From contig NZ_SJSA01000001.1 in assembly GCF_004766125.1 (NCBI RefSeq), positions 496,001-560,000 of the forward strand: a stretch of 64,000 bases of DNA, written 5' to 3'. Below are positions 1-9,003 of this stretch, piece by piece (position 1 is the stretch's first letter; every line of letters begins with the position of its first letter). A program made the position numbers and the translations under genes. The notes beneath the pieces are model-generated. The model was not told the origin of the DNA. It worked only from the letters and a program-made list of their open reading frames with translations, and did not search any database. The DNA comes from Duncaniella freteri (lineage in GTDB: Bacteria; Bacteroidota; Bacteroidia; Bacteroidales; Muribaculaceae).

Positions 1-298
1 CTGCCAACTTCTGGAGGGCGTCGATGACAGAAGGGACTTTGAGGAAGTTGGCCTGAGGCATGGATGAGGCGTCGGCGGGAATGGTGTCGACCACAAAGTC
101 GCGCACACCACCATGGGCATATAGGGAGGCGATGTAGTTGTTACCGTCGCCCGAGGGGGTGCGTAGGGCAAAGAAGAGTGTGCCGGACGGATCAAGGAGG
201 GAACGGCTGTCGGTGAGGAGGGAGGTTATTCTATGGTCAGGAAATGCCGGTGAGCCGGCATTGATGATGCGGGCTATCTCGGAAATGCTATAATCCAT
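1..298 (-). CDS. murF: UDP-N-acetylmuramoyl-tripeptide--D-Ala-D-Ala ligase, N-terminal part (probably MurF-Alr fusion)
   Basis: Only the first ~99 codons lie in the window; the gene runs off the left edge. Reading leftwards from the ATG at 298, the protein starts MDYSISEIARIINAGS and continues with a TDSRSL segment, LFFALRTPSGDG and GVRDFVVDT. This is the typical MurF N-terminal domain, which binds the UDP-MurNAc-tripeptide. MurF adds D-Ala-D-Ala to the peptidoglycan precursor in the cytoplasm. In Bacteroidales this reading frame is usually fused to alanine racemase; that is family knowledge, since the Alr half is not visible here. The start overlaps the end of the GSCFA gene by 11 bp, so the two are probably translationally coupled in one operon with the lipoprotein gene upstream. 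Confidence 0.85.
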   Translation of the reverse strand, partial: MDYSISEIARIINAGSPAFPDHRITSLLTDSRSLLDPSGTLFFALRTPSGDGNNYIASLYAHGGVRDFVVDTIPADASSMPQANFLKVPSVIDALQKLA

Positions 299-1250
299 TG
301 GAAATGTATCTGTCTATGATTGGAGCCAGGAGAGGATGGGCTTTGGTGAATTCTTCTATGATCTGTGAGGTGTCGTCAGCCGGGGTGCCTCCCATGGGAC
401 GATGGGCGAGACGGCGTGTGAGACGGCGGGATTGTGAGGCAAGGTCACGTGTGGAGGGGGAGAAATATGTGGCTGAGAATATGTCGTAGATGTATCTGAC
501 AGCCTGGTCGGTGGGGTGCTTCATGTCGTCGGCATAGAAGCGATAGTCGCGCAGGTCGTCCATCATTATCTCGAACGACGGAAAATAGTGGGTGGATGGA
601 AAGGTCCTGACTACGGAGTCAATTGCAAGAAGGAGGGTTGCCTTGGATATGGAGTTGATGTGCGCACCCTGCCCCAAATAGCGCAAAGGGCTTACTGTAA
701 ATATTATATGTATGTCGGGATTGACGGTACGGACCATACTGACCAAAGACTCCAAATCGTCGGTGCACTGATCGAGTGAAAGGGTCTCTTCACGGAATGA
801 AGATGACGGCAGCCTGTGGCAGTTGGCTACAACCATGCCTTGTTGACGGTGGCGGAACACCCGGGTGGTGCCAAGGGTGACGATAAGGGAGGAGGCGTGC
901 AGGAGGGCCTCGCGGGCAAGATGTATCTGACGTGTCATCGCCTGGGCTGCCGCCTCACGGTCGCAGCCTGAGTAGCGGGAATGGAAGAGGTGGCTGTGGA
1001 AACGCCCTTCGTGAGGGAACAGATCGCCGGGGCTTATACTGATGCCGTCGACTATGGAGGAGACAGCGCGACGCACCGACGACGGATTGTAGATGGGTCC
1101 GAAGGGGTTGACTATGACATCGAAGAGGTCGTCGCGCATGCATGCCCCTATATTGTCGGTGAAGCATGATCCGACAAGCACAACAGGGGTGCCGTGCGAG
1201 AGCAGCCCTTCAAGGCCTTTTTCGGGAGAAACCTCAGTACGGAATATCAT
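288..1250 (-). CDS. GSCFA domain protein
   Basis: A 320-residue protein with the family's defining motif near the N-terminus (VLVGSCFTDNIG, about residues 24-35), then NPFGPIYNP and SRYSG. The GSCFA family takes its name from this motif and resembles the SGNH/GDSL hydrolase fold; the Ser and later His residues may be catalytic, but no substrate is established. No signal peptide is visible, so it is probably cytoplasmic. The gene sits directly before murF, with an 11-bp overlap. Its ATG overlaps the stop of the preceding lipoprotein gene by one base (TGATG). That neighbourhood suggests a link to the cell envelope, which is inference. Confidence 0.85.
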   Translation of the reverse strand: MIFRTEVSPEKGLEGLLSHGTPVVLVGSCFTDNIGACMRDDLFDVIVNPFGPIYNPSSVRRAVSSIVDGISISPGDLFPHEGRFHSHLFHSRYSGCDREAAAQAMTRQIHLAREALLHASSLIVTLGTTRVFRHRQQGMVVANCHRLPSSSFREETLSLDQCTDDLESLVSMVRTVNPDIHIIFTVSPLRYLGQGAHINSISKATLLLAIDSVVRTFPSTHYFPSFEIMMDDLRDYRFYADDMKHPTDQAVRYIYDIFSATYFSPSTRDLASQSRRLTRRLAHRPMGGTPADDTSQIIEEFTKAHPLLAPIIDRYISNGL

Positions 1251-1639
1251 CAGTGGATCGCATTCAGGACAATGGGGTTGCCGTAATCGGGGTAAAGATA
1301 GAGTGTGCTACCCTGGACTGACCATGAGTAGTATTCCACGTCACCTCCGCCGTAGTCAATGGTGAGAGACGAGCCGCTGACCCACCAGGAGAACTCGTAA
1401 TAATCCGCTCCATATCTCGGATCGTCGACGATGTAATTGCCGTAACCGTCTTCGTAAAACTCGTAATAGACGTATTCGCGAGTGGGCGGAGCTACCTGCT
1501 CCCAGCTGCCCTCTACGGTGTAGTACCATTCATCGTCGTCATCGTCACACGATGTGAAAGATGTCATGGCTATCAGTGCTACGATCATTAAAGACAATGC
1601 CTTGACGGCTTTGCGTGAGGATGGTGTAAGTAGGCTCAT
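1250..1639 (-). CDS. Small acidic surface-type lipoprotein, function unknown
   Basis: The preferred start is the ATG at 1639, giving 129 residues; an in-frame start at 1678 would place extra residues before the signal peptide. The N-terminus is a lipoprotein signal peptide ending in a TSFTSC lipobox. The cysteine is followed by five aspartates, an acidic patch that in Bacteroidetes acts as a lipoprotein export signal to the outer face of the cell. The mature part is very rich in Tyr, Trp, Asp and Gly, with sheet-like repeats such as YYEFYEDGYG and YYEFSWWVSG. This suggests a small beta-rich (lipocalin-like) fold. It is the first gene of the unit that continues with GSCFA and murF. No specific function is recognised. 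Confidence 0.75.
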   Translation of the reverse strand: MSLLTPSSRKAVKALSLMIVALIAMTSFTSCDDDDDEWYYTVEGSWEQVAPPTREYVYYEFYEDGYGNYIVDDPRYGADYYEFSWWVSGSSLTIDYGGGDVEYYSWSVQGSTLYLYPDYGNPIVLNAIH

Positions 1640-1721
1640 AATAGTTGAATCTATGATGGTGGGGGAAACTGTTAACACTTAATGAAACAACAGAGGTGCC
1701 GACAGTGTTTTTTTCCACGCG

Positions 1722-1753
1722 CAAAAATACAATATTATTCGCAGCCATGCAAA
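1722..1753 (-). promoter_or_regulatory. Bacteroidetes-type promoter of the lipoprotein-GSCFA-murF unit
   Basis: On the minus strand a -33 TTTG (complement of 1750-1753) is followed after exactly 20 bp by a -7 box TATTTTTG (complement of 1722-1729). The transcript would start near 1716, about 77 nt before the lipoprotein ATG at 1639. Confidence 0.7.
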
Positions 1754-1758
1754 TGCTG

Positions 1759-3801
1759 TCACAATGGCGGAGAGGGCGGATATGATATTGAGAAGGGGGC
1801 TGGGCGGAGGGAGCGGTGGGGGATGGAGGCTGCGGTCAGTTCGCGACAGTAGCGGTCGTGGCGACGGCGGTCGAGATCGGCACTGAGCAGGATGGTGTCG
1901 GGACGGATCCCGGAGGCGAGCTTACGGACATCTGCCGTGAATCCGCGGCACACCACTGCATAGGTGATGCGTGCGGATGCCGGGAGTGTGTGGCTCTTCG
2001 GGATGCCTGATGCGAGGAAAAGGAATGTGGCTCCCGAGACACTTACCAGAGAGCCTTGCCTACACACCTGACCGTGAATGGCTCCATCCTCCAGCGGTAC
2101 TATATCGGGGATGCCTCGGCGAAGCATGTAGGAACTGTATTTCCTGAGGCTGCGCTCCATGACTTCTCCGTGCAATGCAGGGCGGGCTGTGGTGAATGAC
2201 AGGAGTGTGTCACGGTCTCTTACAAGCATGGTGGTCTCGGTGGAAGAGTGTGTTATATATACTTCCGTGGCATTGTTGTCCGGGACAGGGATAAATGACC
2301 ACAACACGATGAAGAGTGTGACGACCGCCATGGCGAAGAGCATCACCACCCTCCTACCATAGAGCCAAAGGGCGAACAGGAGCAAGAGGACAAAGTACAT
2401 AGCCATAACCCATTGCGGAATCCAGAGACCTGAGAATGAGGAGCCGGGAAGAGTGGCGATGTATCCGGCGATATCCATCATCATGCCGTAAAAGGTATCG
2501 ACAATACTTCCCAGCCATGCTGCCGTGCAGCCGACAGCATCAAGTGCCAACAAAAGCATGCCTGAGCCAAGAATAAGTGGCAACAGAAGGGACACTGCAA
2601 TGTTAGTGAACATAAAATATGCCGGAAATATATGGAAATGGAAGGCACTAACCATGCCTGTGCCCAACATTGCAGCAACCGAGACGGTGACACAGCCTGC
2701 CATAGCACGCATGACGGGATGCCTGTAACCGAAGGGGTTGAGCCTGCGGGCAAACACTATGATGGAGAGGACCGCAAGGAATGTGAGCTGAAAGCCAAGG
2801 GTGTAAATAGCTGCCGGGGTAAAGATCAGAATGACCAGTGCTGCAATAGCAAGAGCGTTAAGCGGGGACCATAACCGCTGCAACATTGTGGTGACAAGAA
2901 AAAGGGTTGCCATGACCACTGCCCTCACAACCGAAGGAGACAGTCCGGTGAGGATTGCGAAAAGCCACAGTGAGACAATGGCAAGAATCATGCTGCAACG
3001 CCTCATCCCGAATGCCGTCAATGGGAAGAGCATGATCATTATCACGGCAGAAAGGATGCCAACATGGAGCCCGCTGAGGGCGAGGATGTGGGCTATGCCT
3101 GTGGAGGAGAAGAGCTCACGAGTGGAGGGGACGATCCATGAGCGGTCGCCTGTGAGTGCAGCCATAAGGAACTCCCTGGCTCCTGATGACAAGGGCAAGA
3201 CCGCTATACGCGCCTGCACGTCGCGACGGTACCGACGTATGGAGCTGACAATGCCAGGCTCCGGGGTGACGTAGCATATGCTATCGGGATGTATAAAGCA
3301 TTCAGCGACAACTCCCATTACGCGATAGGGTGCATTGTAGTCGATCTCATCGGGCAGGTCGAGCCGGCTATCGAGAGGGCGCAGACTGCCATTAAACCGA
3401 ATGCGGTCAGCCTCGTCGGCGGGGGGTATCATAGACGGAACGACAGCCTTGACAATGAAACGCGGTGCGGGCCGAAGACCGCAGGAGTCAATGCCGACAA
3501 CCAGCACCCGCGCCCCATCGTACTCCCTGTGCTCCTTGACAACACCGGAGAATGACATGCTCACACTGCCGCCGTCACTCACAAATCCCGGCTTAAGAGG
3601 GCGATGAGCTTCGCTGACCATAAACCCCAATGCAATGGCAAGGGATAGAATAGAGATGTAATGCCGACGCAATATGATGAATAACGCACATAAAGCCAAC
3701 GGAACGGATACCCACAGAGGGGAAGACACCGTCCCGTTGAATATGATTCCGAGCATGAATGCCACCGCAAATGGCAGCATGGGGCACAGGGAGAGAGGCA
3801 T
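1759..3801 (-). CDS. comEC: ComEC/Rec2-family DNA uptake channel protein
   Basis: A 680-residue polytopic membrane protein. The N-terminal ~60 residues contain closely spaced hydrophobic helices, followed by a DUF4131-like soluble segment. The competence domain is recognisable from the stretch containing HILALSGLHVGILS (about residues 235-250) and the run of helices after it. ComEC forms the inner-membrane channel through which single-stranded DNA enters during transformation. The C-terminal ~170 residues are soluble, but no metallo-beta-lactamase HxHxDH motif is visible. The nuclease-like domain is therefore degenerate, as is common in Bacteroidetes. It lies 42 bp after yeiH on the same strand and may be the last gene of the aroE-yeiH-comEC unit. 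Confidence 0.88.
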   Translation of the reverse strand: MPLSLCPMLPFAVAFMLGIIFNGTVSSPLWVSVPLALCALFIILRRHYISILSLAIALGFMVSEAHRPLKPGFVSDGGSVSMSFSGVVKEHREYDGARVLVVGIDSCGLRPAPRFIVKAVVPSMIPPADEADRIRFNGSLRPLDSRLDLPDEIDYNAPYRVMGVVAECFIHPDSICYVTPEPGIVSSIRRYRRDVQARIAVLPLSSGAREFLMAALTGDRSWIVPSTRELFSSTGIAHILALSGLHVGILSAVIMIMLFPLTAFGMRRCSMILAIVSLWLFAILTGLSPSVVRAVVMATLFLVTTMLQRLWSPLNALAIAALVILIFTPAAIYTLGFQLTFLAVLSIIVFARRLNPFGYRHPVMRAMAGCVTVSVAAMLGTGMVSAFHFHIFPAYFMFTNIAVSLLLPLILGSGMLLLALDAVGCTAAWLGSIVDTFYGMMMDIAGYIATLPGSSFSGLWIPQWVMAMYFVLLLLFALWLYGRRVVMLFAMAVVTLFIVLWSFIPVPDNNATEVYITHSSTETTMLVRDRDTLLSFTTARPALHGEVMERSLRKYSSYMLRRGIPDIVPLEDGAIHGQVCRQGSLVSVSGATFLFLASGIPKSHTLPASARITYAVVCRGFTADVRKLASGIRPDTILLSADLDRRRHDRYCRELTAASIPHRSLRPAPFSISYPPSPPL

Positions 3802-3843
3802 AGGGAATTATGTGTCCCTGAAACTTACTGCATCAGGGGGTCG

Positions 3844-4872
3844 TTAATCAATGGTGTTCATGACCACCAGGAAGCTGCTCACTCCTATCACAATCCACAG
3901 TATGACCGCGAGCAGGAACGGCTTGAAGCCCACCGACTTCACCATCTTGACCGAGAGTCCGGCACCTATAAGGAAGAGTGTGAGCACAAGACCTTTCCGG
4001 GCAAGATACACGAGTGAGGATGTGAGCCATTCAGGCATAGGAAGATAGGTGTTGAGCACCATGGCAATGATGAACAGGAATATGAACCAAGGGATGGATA
4101 TACTGCTCTTCCTGTCACGGAATATCACCATGGTGACAAGCGCGAGGGGTATTATCCACAGAGCACGCGTGAGCTTGATAAGCGTGGCAAGCTTAAGCGC
4201 GTCACCGGCATTGGCGACACCTTGTGCAGCAAGGAGATTGGAGTAGGCATCACCGGCACCCACCACAGAGGATGTGTCGTGGATGGCGATCGCCGCCCAT
4301 GTGCCGAACTGCTGCGCGCTCATGTCGAAGAACGCTCCTATAGGGGGGAATATGAACAGTGCCACTGCATTAAGCACGAACACCACGCCCAATGACACAG
4401 CCATGTCACGGTCGTCGGCCTTGAGGACAGGTGCCACCGCGGCGATGGCACTGCCTCCGCATATTGCTGTTCCGGAAGATATGAGATAGGATGTCTTTCT
4501 GCCGATATGCAACCAGTATCCGACAAGGACACCTACCACCATTACGCTCACAACCGATACCACAGTGAAGAGCATGCCCTCACTGCCGCTCTTAAGCGAC
4601 TCGGTGAGATTCATGCCGAAACCGAGCCCCACCACTGATGCCTGAAGAAGATACTTGGAGGTCTTTTTATTGAACTTCGGATAAGGGCATTCAAAAAACA
4701 GGGCATACATTATGCCGAGAAACAGAGCAAACCAAGGAGCCACAGCGACACCCGAGCCGAAGAGGTCGACAGGAAGTATCACCATAACAACCAACAGAAT
4801 GTAGATGTACCTGCCTACTGCATTCATATTACCCAATTTAAGACCGAGATTTACATATTCCATATTCGCCAT
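3844..4872 (-). CDS. YeiH/YadS-type putative sulfate exporter family protein
   Basis: A 342-residue membrane protein with about ten hydrophobic segments. The central motif SGTAICGGSAIAAVAPV and the later IHDTSSVVGAG are hallmarks of the UPF0324/Cons_hypoth698 family (YeiH). The family is annotated as putative sulfate exporter; the substrate is not firmly known. The first ATG (4872) overlaps the 3' end of aroE by 22 bp, which suggests translational coupling. An ATG three codons in would also work. The frameshift in aroE would change ribosome traffic into this start. Confidence 0.85.
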   Translation of the reverse strand: MANMEYVNLGLKLGNMNAVGRYIYILLVVMVILPVDLFGSGVAVAPWFALFLGIMYALFFECPYPKFNKKTSKYLLQASVVGLGFGMNLTESLKSGSEGMLFTVVSVVSVMVVGVLVGYWLHIGRKTSYLISSGTAICGGSAIAAVAPVLKADDRDMAVSLGVVFVLNAVALFIFPPIGAFFDMSAQQFGTWAAIAIHDTSSVVGAGDAYSNLLAAQGVANAGDALKLATLIKLTRALWIIPLALVTMVIFRDRKSSISIPWFIFLFIIAMVLNTYLPMPEWLTSSLVYLARKGLVLTLFLIGAGLSVKMVKSVGFKPFLLAVILWIVIGVSSFLVVMNTID

Positions 4873-5611
4873 GATTCAAAAGCCTGGAGCAGAAGCATCT
4901 CCAGACCGTTCTTAACTTCGGCACCATGCTCAGCTCCTTTTCTCATAAATGCAGTGGTGTCAGGATTATATATAAGATCATACAGCAGATGATCGGGACC
5001 GAGAAGCCCATAGGGTATCGGAGGGAAACTGTCGACGGAAGGGTACATGCCGAGGGGGTGGTGTTGACTATCACCTTGCGGGAAGCCATAACCTCCGGGG
5101 TAAGATCATCGTAGGAAAGCATGCCTCGGCGCGGAGAGCGAGAAACATATACCGATTCCACCCCAAGCGACTTAAGCCCCTGACGCACAGCCTTAGCGGC
5201 TCCGCCTGTGCCAAGAATGAGAGCCTTTGTGCGCTGCGGAGTGATGAGCGGCGATATAGAATCGCGGAAGCCTACGACATCGGAATTGTATCCCACCAAT
5301 TCATAGTCATCCTCATCGTCGGGATCGTCGCGTATGATCTTTATGACGTTGACCGCACCGATCGCCTCCGCCTCGGGATCAAGGCGGTCAAGATAAGGGA
5401 TCACTTTCTCCTTGTAAGGGATTGTGACGTTGAGCCCCGACAATCCGGGGTGATCGTCGAGCACCTCCTTTAGCTCAGTGACCGAGGGTATCTCAAAATT
5501 GATGTACCGTGCATCGATCCCCTCGGCGGCAAACTTGTCGTTGAAGAAGCCACACGAAAAGGAGTGTCCGAGAGGATAACCTATCAATCCGAAAATTTTA
5601 TGCGTATCCAT
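4851..5611 (-). pseudogene. aroE: Shikimate dehydrogenase with an internal frameshift
   Basis: AroE reduces 3-dehydroshikimate to shikimate with NADPH. The frame from the ATG at 5611 starts MDTHKIFGLIGYPLGHSFSC (shikimate-binding GxxxxHSxS region). It then shows LNVTIPYKE with the catalytic Lys, AIGAVNV, and the NADP motif LGTGGAAKAV. At the conserved NTTPxGMYP motif the frame breaks. The codons for NTTP are followed by SACTL in this frame, which ends at 4943, while GMYPSVDSFPP continues in another frame to 4851. Restoring one G to the GGGGG run at 5054-5058 (plus strand) would give a normal 253-residue AroE. An earlier ATG (5686) would overlap the promoter and is rejected. This may be a real mutation or a homopolymer sequencing error; I cannot tell which from one sequence. 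Confidence 0.85.
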
Positions 5612-5631
5612 TTGGGAAATATGAAATTGCA

Positions 5632-5662
5632 CAAAATTACTTGTTTCTGTTAAAATAAGCAA
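5632..5662 (-). promoter_or_regulatory. Promoter of aroE-yeiH(-comEC)
   Basis: The minus strand reads TTG (complement of 5660-5662), 20 bp, then TAATTTTG (complement of 5632-5639). This is a full match to the Bacteroidetes -33/-7 promoter. The -7 box ends about 20 nt before the aroE ATG at 5611, which supports that start. Confidence 0.7.
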
Positions 5663-5803
5663 CATTTTTTCACTTTTATACGGCAAGGAGAGTAGGATGA
5701 TGGCTGTTTTTTAATCTTATTTATTTAATTTTTTAAGTCTATAGTGAAACTTTATTTACAATTCATCGTCTAATAGTTATGATTGCAAAGCAATAACACA
5801 GCT

Positions 5804-6523
5804 ATGATAATAGACCTAAAAAACGTAAATAAATCATATCCGGGAGCTGTGCCTCTGCATGTGCTGAAGGATGTGAACCTACAGATCGAGAAAGGGGAAC
5901 TTGTATCCATAATGGGGGCTTCAGGCTCAGGCAAGTCCACACTTCTCAACATTCTGGGCATACTTGACAATTATGACTCCGGGGAATATCATCTTGACGG
6001 CATTCTTATAAGGAACCTGACCGAGAACAAGGCCGCCGACCTACGCAACTACCTGATAGGATTTGTGTTCCAGTCGTTCAACCTCATAAACTACAAGAAC
6101 GCGCTGGAGAATGTGGCACTGCCGCTGTTCTACCGCGGCATCTCACGCAAGAAGCGTAACGCACTGGCGATGGAGCAGCTTGAGAGGATGGGCATGTCAG
6201 ACCGTGCCACGCATCTGCCCGGGGAACTGTCGGGGGGACAGAAACAGCGTGTAGCCATAGCCAGGGCCCTCATAACCAATCCGTCGATAATACTTGCTGA
6301 CGAGCCGACCGGAGCCCTCGACTCGAAGACCTCCAAAGAGGTGATGGAGGTGTTCCGCAATCTCAATGAAGAGGGCCGCACCATAGTCATAGTGACCCAC
6401 GATCCAGGTGTAGGAGAGCAGACCAACCGTGTGATCCGCATCTCGGACGGACGCATCGCCCTCCCTGACAGCACCATCACAGCCGCAAACCAATCAGACA
6501 TCATCACATCCGCCCATCCGTAA
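5804..6523 (+). CDS. ABC transporter ATP-binding protein (MacB/LolD type)
   Basis: About 239 residues from the ATG at 5804, starting MIIDLKNVNKSYPGAVPLH; a TTG at 5783 is in frame but less likely. All nucleotide-binding motifs are present: Walker A GASGSGKST, Q-loop FVFQSFNLI, signature LSGGQKQRVAIARAL, Walker B IILADEPTGALD and the H-loop VTHD. This is the class of ATPase that drives MacB, LolCDE and FtsEX systems, which move substrates from the periplasmic side by mechanotransmission instead of transport through the membrane. It is the first gene of a five-gene tripartite efflux operon; its stop overlaps the next start by one base (TAATG). Confidence 0.92.
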   Translation: MIIDLKNVNKSYPGAVPLHVLKDVNLQIEKGELVSIMGASGSGKSTLLNILGILDNYDSGEYHLDGILIRNLTENKAADLRNYLIGFVFQSFNLINYKNALENVALPLFYRGISRKKRNALAMEQLERMGMSDRATHLPGELSGGQKQRVAIARALITNPSIILADEPTGALDSKTSKEVMEVFRNLNEEGRTIVIVTHDPGVGEQTNRVIRISDGRIALPDSTITAANQSDIITSAHP

Positions 6524-7740
6524 TGACCGATCTAATAAACGAGATACTTGCCACACTGAGCCACAACAAGCTACGCACAGCCCTGACAGGCTTTGCAGTG
6601 TCGTGGGGCATATTCCTGCTGATAGTGCTCCTGAGCGTGTCGGAGGGGCTGGTCAACGGAATGGAGTCGATGTTCTCGCAACGGGACACGGAGTCAATGA
6701 CCATAGAGGGAGGATGGACCCACAAGCCCTACAAAGGACTTACGGACAACCGTCAGATAACTCTTCGGGAACGGGACATATCGATAATACAGAACCGCAA
6801 CTCCAACGTGGTGACGCGCATCGCAGCTGACATACGCAACGACAGCGCGACAATATCAACAGGGAAGGACTATGTGACCGGAGGTTACCAGGGAGCCTAC
6901 CCTTCCGCGCTCAAGAGCGAGGGGGCCACCATCATGGAGGGCAGGTTCATAAACGAAAACGACATAAGGTGGGGACGCCGCGTGATAGTGCTCCACAAGG
7001 ACAATGCCCGCAATCTGTTCGGCAAAAAGTATCCTATAGGGGAACTCGTGAATATGAGCGGACTGACATTCACTGTGGTAGGCGTATATTCACATGAATG
7101 GAACACCCGCAGCTATATCCCCTACACTACCGCACGAAATCTCACCGGCGGGAGCGATAAGGTGAAGCGCATCACAGTAGGGGTCGACAACCTGAAAAAC
7201 CTTGAGGAGGGGACTGCGGCGGAAGCAGGATTCTACTCCACGCTCGGGAGCGAGCATCAGTTTGACGCATCCGACAAAAGCGCGCTACGCATATGGAACC
7301 GCTTCAACCAGCATATTAAACAATCGTCGGCGATGGGAGCGCTCGGCGTGGCGATATGGATAATAGGTCTGCTCACAATGCTTTCGGGAATAGTGGGTGT
7401 AAGCAATATAATGTTTGTGTCAGTGAGGGAAAGGACCCATGAGATAGGTGTGAGACGCGCCATCGGAGCGCGCCCGCTGAGCATACTCAAACAGGTGATA
7501 CTTGAGAGTGTCGCCATCACGACACTGTTCGGCTACATAGGAGTGGTGACCGGTGTGATAGCTGCGCAGGCAATCAGTGTGCTCACACAGCACATGTCGT
7601 TCATCAAGGACCCATCTGTCAATATCACCATAGCCATCCAGGTCACTGTGGTGCTGATCATCGCCGGGGCTTTGGCAGGACTGTTCCCGGCACTGAAATC
7701 ACTTAAAATCAAGCCTGTGGAGGCACTCAGAGACGAATAG
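6523..7740 (+). CDS. MacB-like ABC transporter permease (first of two)
   Basis: 405 residues with the MacB_PCD/FtsX layout: one N-terminal membrane helix (about residues 20-45), a large periplasmic domain, and three C-terminal helices. The conserved REREIGVRRAIGA-like cytoplasmic loop is seen as VRERTHEIGVRRAIGARP. The protein ends in KIKPVEALRDE, typical of the family. It probably pairs with the second permease as a heterodimer around the shared ATPase. The start overlaps the ATPase stop. Substrate unknown; macrolides, peptides, lipoproteins or toxins are all possible for this family. Confidence 0.9.
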   Translation: MTDLINEILATLSHNKLRTALTGFAVSWGIFLLIVLLSVSEGLVNGMESMFSQRDTESMTIEGGWTHKPYKGLTDNRQITLRERDISIIQNRNSNVVTRIAADIRNDSATISTGKDYVTGGYQGAYPSALKSEGATIMEGRFINENDIRWGRRVIVLHKDNARNLFGKKYPIGELVNMSGLTFTVVGVYSHEWNTRSYIPYTTARNLTGGSDKVKRITVGVDNLKNLEEGTAAEAGFYSTLGSEHQFDASDKSALRIWNRFNQHIKQSSAMGALGVAIWIIGLLTMLSGIVGVSNIMFVSVRERTHEIGVRRAIGARPLSILKQVILESVAITTLFGYIGVVTGVIAAQAISVLTQHMSFIKDPSVNITIAIQVTVVLIIAGALAGLFPALKSLKIKPVEALRDE

Positions 7741-7745
7741 CAAAT

Positions 7746-8990
7746 ATGAAGAACCCGATATTTGACATAGAGAACTGGCGCGAGATAGGCACCACGCTTG
7801 CCCAGAACAAGACGCGCACTTTCATGACCGGCTTCGGAATATTCTGGGGAACCGCCATGCTTGCCCTTCTCCTTGGAGGAGCCGAGGGACTGAAGCATTT
7901 CATGTCGCGCAACTTTGAAGGATTCGCCACAAACGCCGCCACCATCTTTCCGGAACGCACGACCAAAAGCTATGCCGGATTCAACAAGGGGATGGCACTG
8001 GAAATGAACCTACAGGATGCCGACAATATACGCAGAGCCATACCTGACATAGAGAATTCATCGTCGGTCAACTTCATGTGGGCGAATGCCCTGTACGGAG
8101 ACAAGAAATCCAACGCGCAGCTCACAGGGGTGGAGAATAAATACGACAAGATATTCGAGCCCATCATATTCGACGGACGTTTCCTGAATGAAGCCGACAA
8201 TGCCAATTACCGTAAAGTGTGTGTGTTAGGGAAGAAAGTAGCCAGCGAACTGTTCGGAACGGCATCTGGTGTGGGCAATGACATACAGCTTAACGGCATA
8301 TACTATAAAGTGATAGGGGTGGTGGGACAGATATCGGAAATCACTATAGGCGCAAACATGGATGAGTCGATATTCATACCCTCCAATTCGATGCGCCGGA
8401 GCTATAACCTCGGGGACAGAATCGACATCTTCATGATGACATTCCGTCAGGGCACGAAGCCTGGCAATTACGAAAAGCAACTGAGACGCATCATAGCATC
8501 CAACCATCCGATAGCTCCTGACGATGATGGAGCTTTCCATTACTTCAACATATCGGAAATGTTCGAGATGGTGGACAATGTGTTTGCCGGAATCACCCTT
8601 CTCGCACTGGTGGTGGGCACAGGCACCCTCTTGTCGGGAGTGATCGGCGTAGGCAACATAATGTGGATAATAGTGCGCGAACGCACACACGAGATAGGGA
8701 TACGCCGCGCCATAGGCGCAAAGCCCCGCGACATAATAGCGCAGATACTATCGGAGTCCATGGTGCTCACGACGATTGCGGGGATAGCCGGAATAGTGTT
8801 TGCCGCAATCCTGCTCGGAGCCGCGGAGATTTTCACGGCAGGCCCGCAGGGACCCATAAAATTCCAGATGGATTTCAGCCAAGCCATAGGCATACTTGCA
8901 ACGTTCCTGGTGCTCGGGACCGCAGCAGGTATCATCCCCGCAGTAAAAGCAATGAAAATAAAACCAATCGAAGCCCTAAACGACAAATAA
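7746..8990 (+). CDS. MacB-like ABC transporter permease (second of two)
   Basis: 414 residues, same architecture as the preceding gene: N-terminal helix (ARTFMTGFGIFWG-like region near residues 25-45), a periplasmic domain, and three C-terminal helices. The loop VRERTHEIGIRRAIGAKP is present and the end reads KIKPIEALNDK. It lies 5 bp after the first permease. The two paralogues differ clearly outside the loop, so a heterodimeric transporter is more likely than two separate ones because only one ATPase gene is present. The protein is in the inner membrane and should contact the adaptor encoded next. Confidence 0.9.
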   Translation: MKNPIFDIENWREIGTTLAQNKTRTFMTGFGIFWGTAMLALLLGGAEGLKHFMSRNFEGFATNAATIFPERTTKSYAGFNKGMALEMNLQDADNIRRAIPDIENSSSVNFMWANALYGDKKSNAQLTGVENKYDKIFEPIIFDGRFLNEADNANYRKVCVLGKKVASELFGTASGVGNDIQLNGIYYKVIGVVGQISEITIGANMDESIFIPSNSMRRSYNLGDRIDIFMMTFRQGTKPGNYEKQLRRIIASNHPIAPDDDGAFHYFNISEMFEMVDNVFAGITLLALVVGTGTLLSGVIGVGNIMWIIVRERTHEIGIRRAIGAKPRDIIAQILSESMVLTTIAGIAGIVFAAILLGAAEIFTAGPQGPIKFQMDFSQAIGILATFLVLGTAAGIIPAVKAMKIKPIEALNDK

Positions 8991-9003
8991 TTATTATCAA
9001 GAT

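Noticed and set aside
5054..5058. Phase variation of aroE through the G run
   Set aside because: A run of only five Gs is too short for efficient slippage; a fixed mutation or sequencing error is more likely.
5783..5803. Upstream TTG start for the ABC ATPase
   Set aside because: The ATG at 5804 matches the usual start of this ATPase family; the extra seven residues are not conserved.
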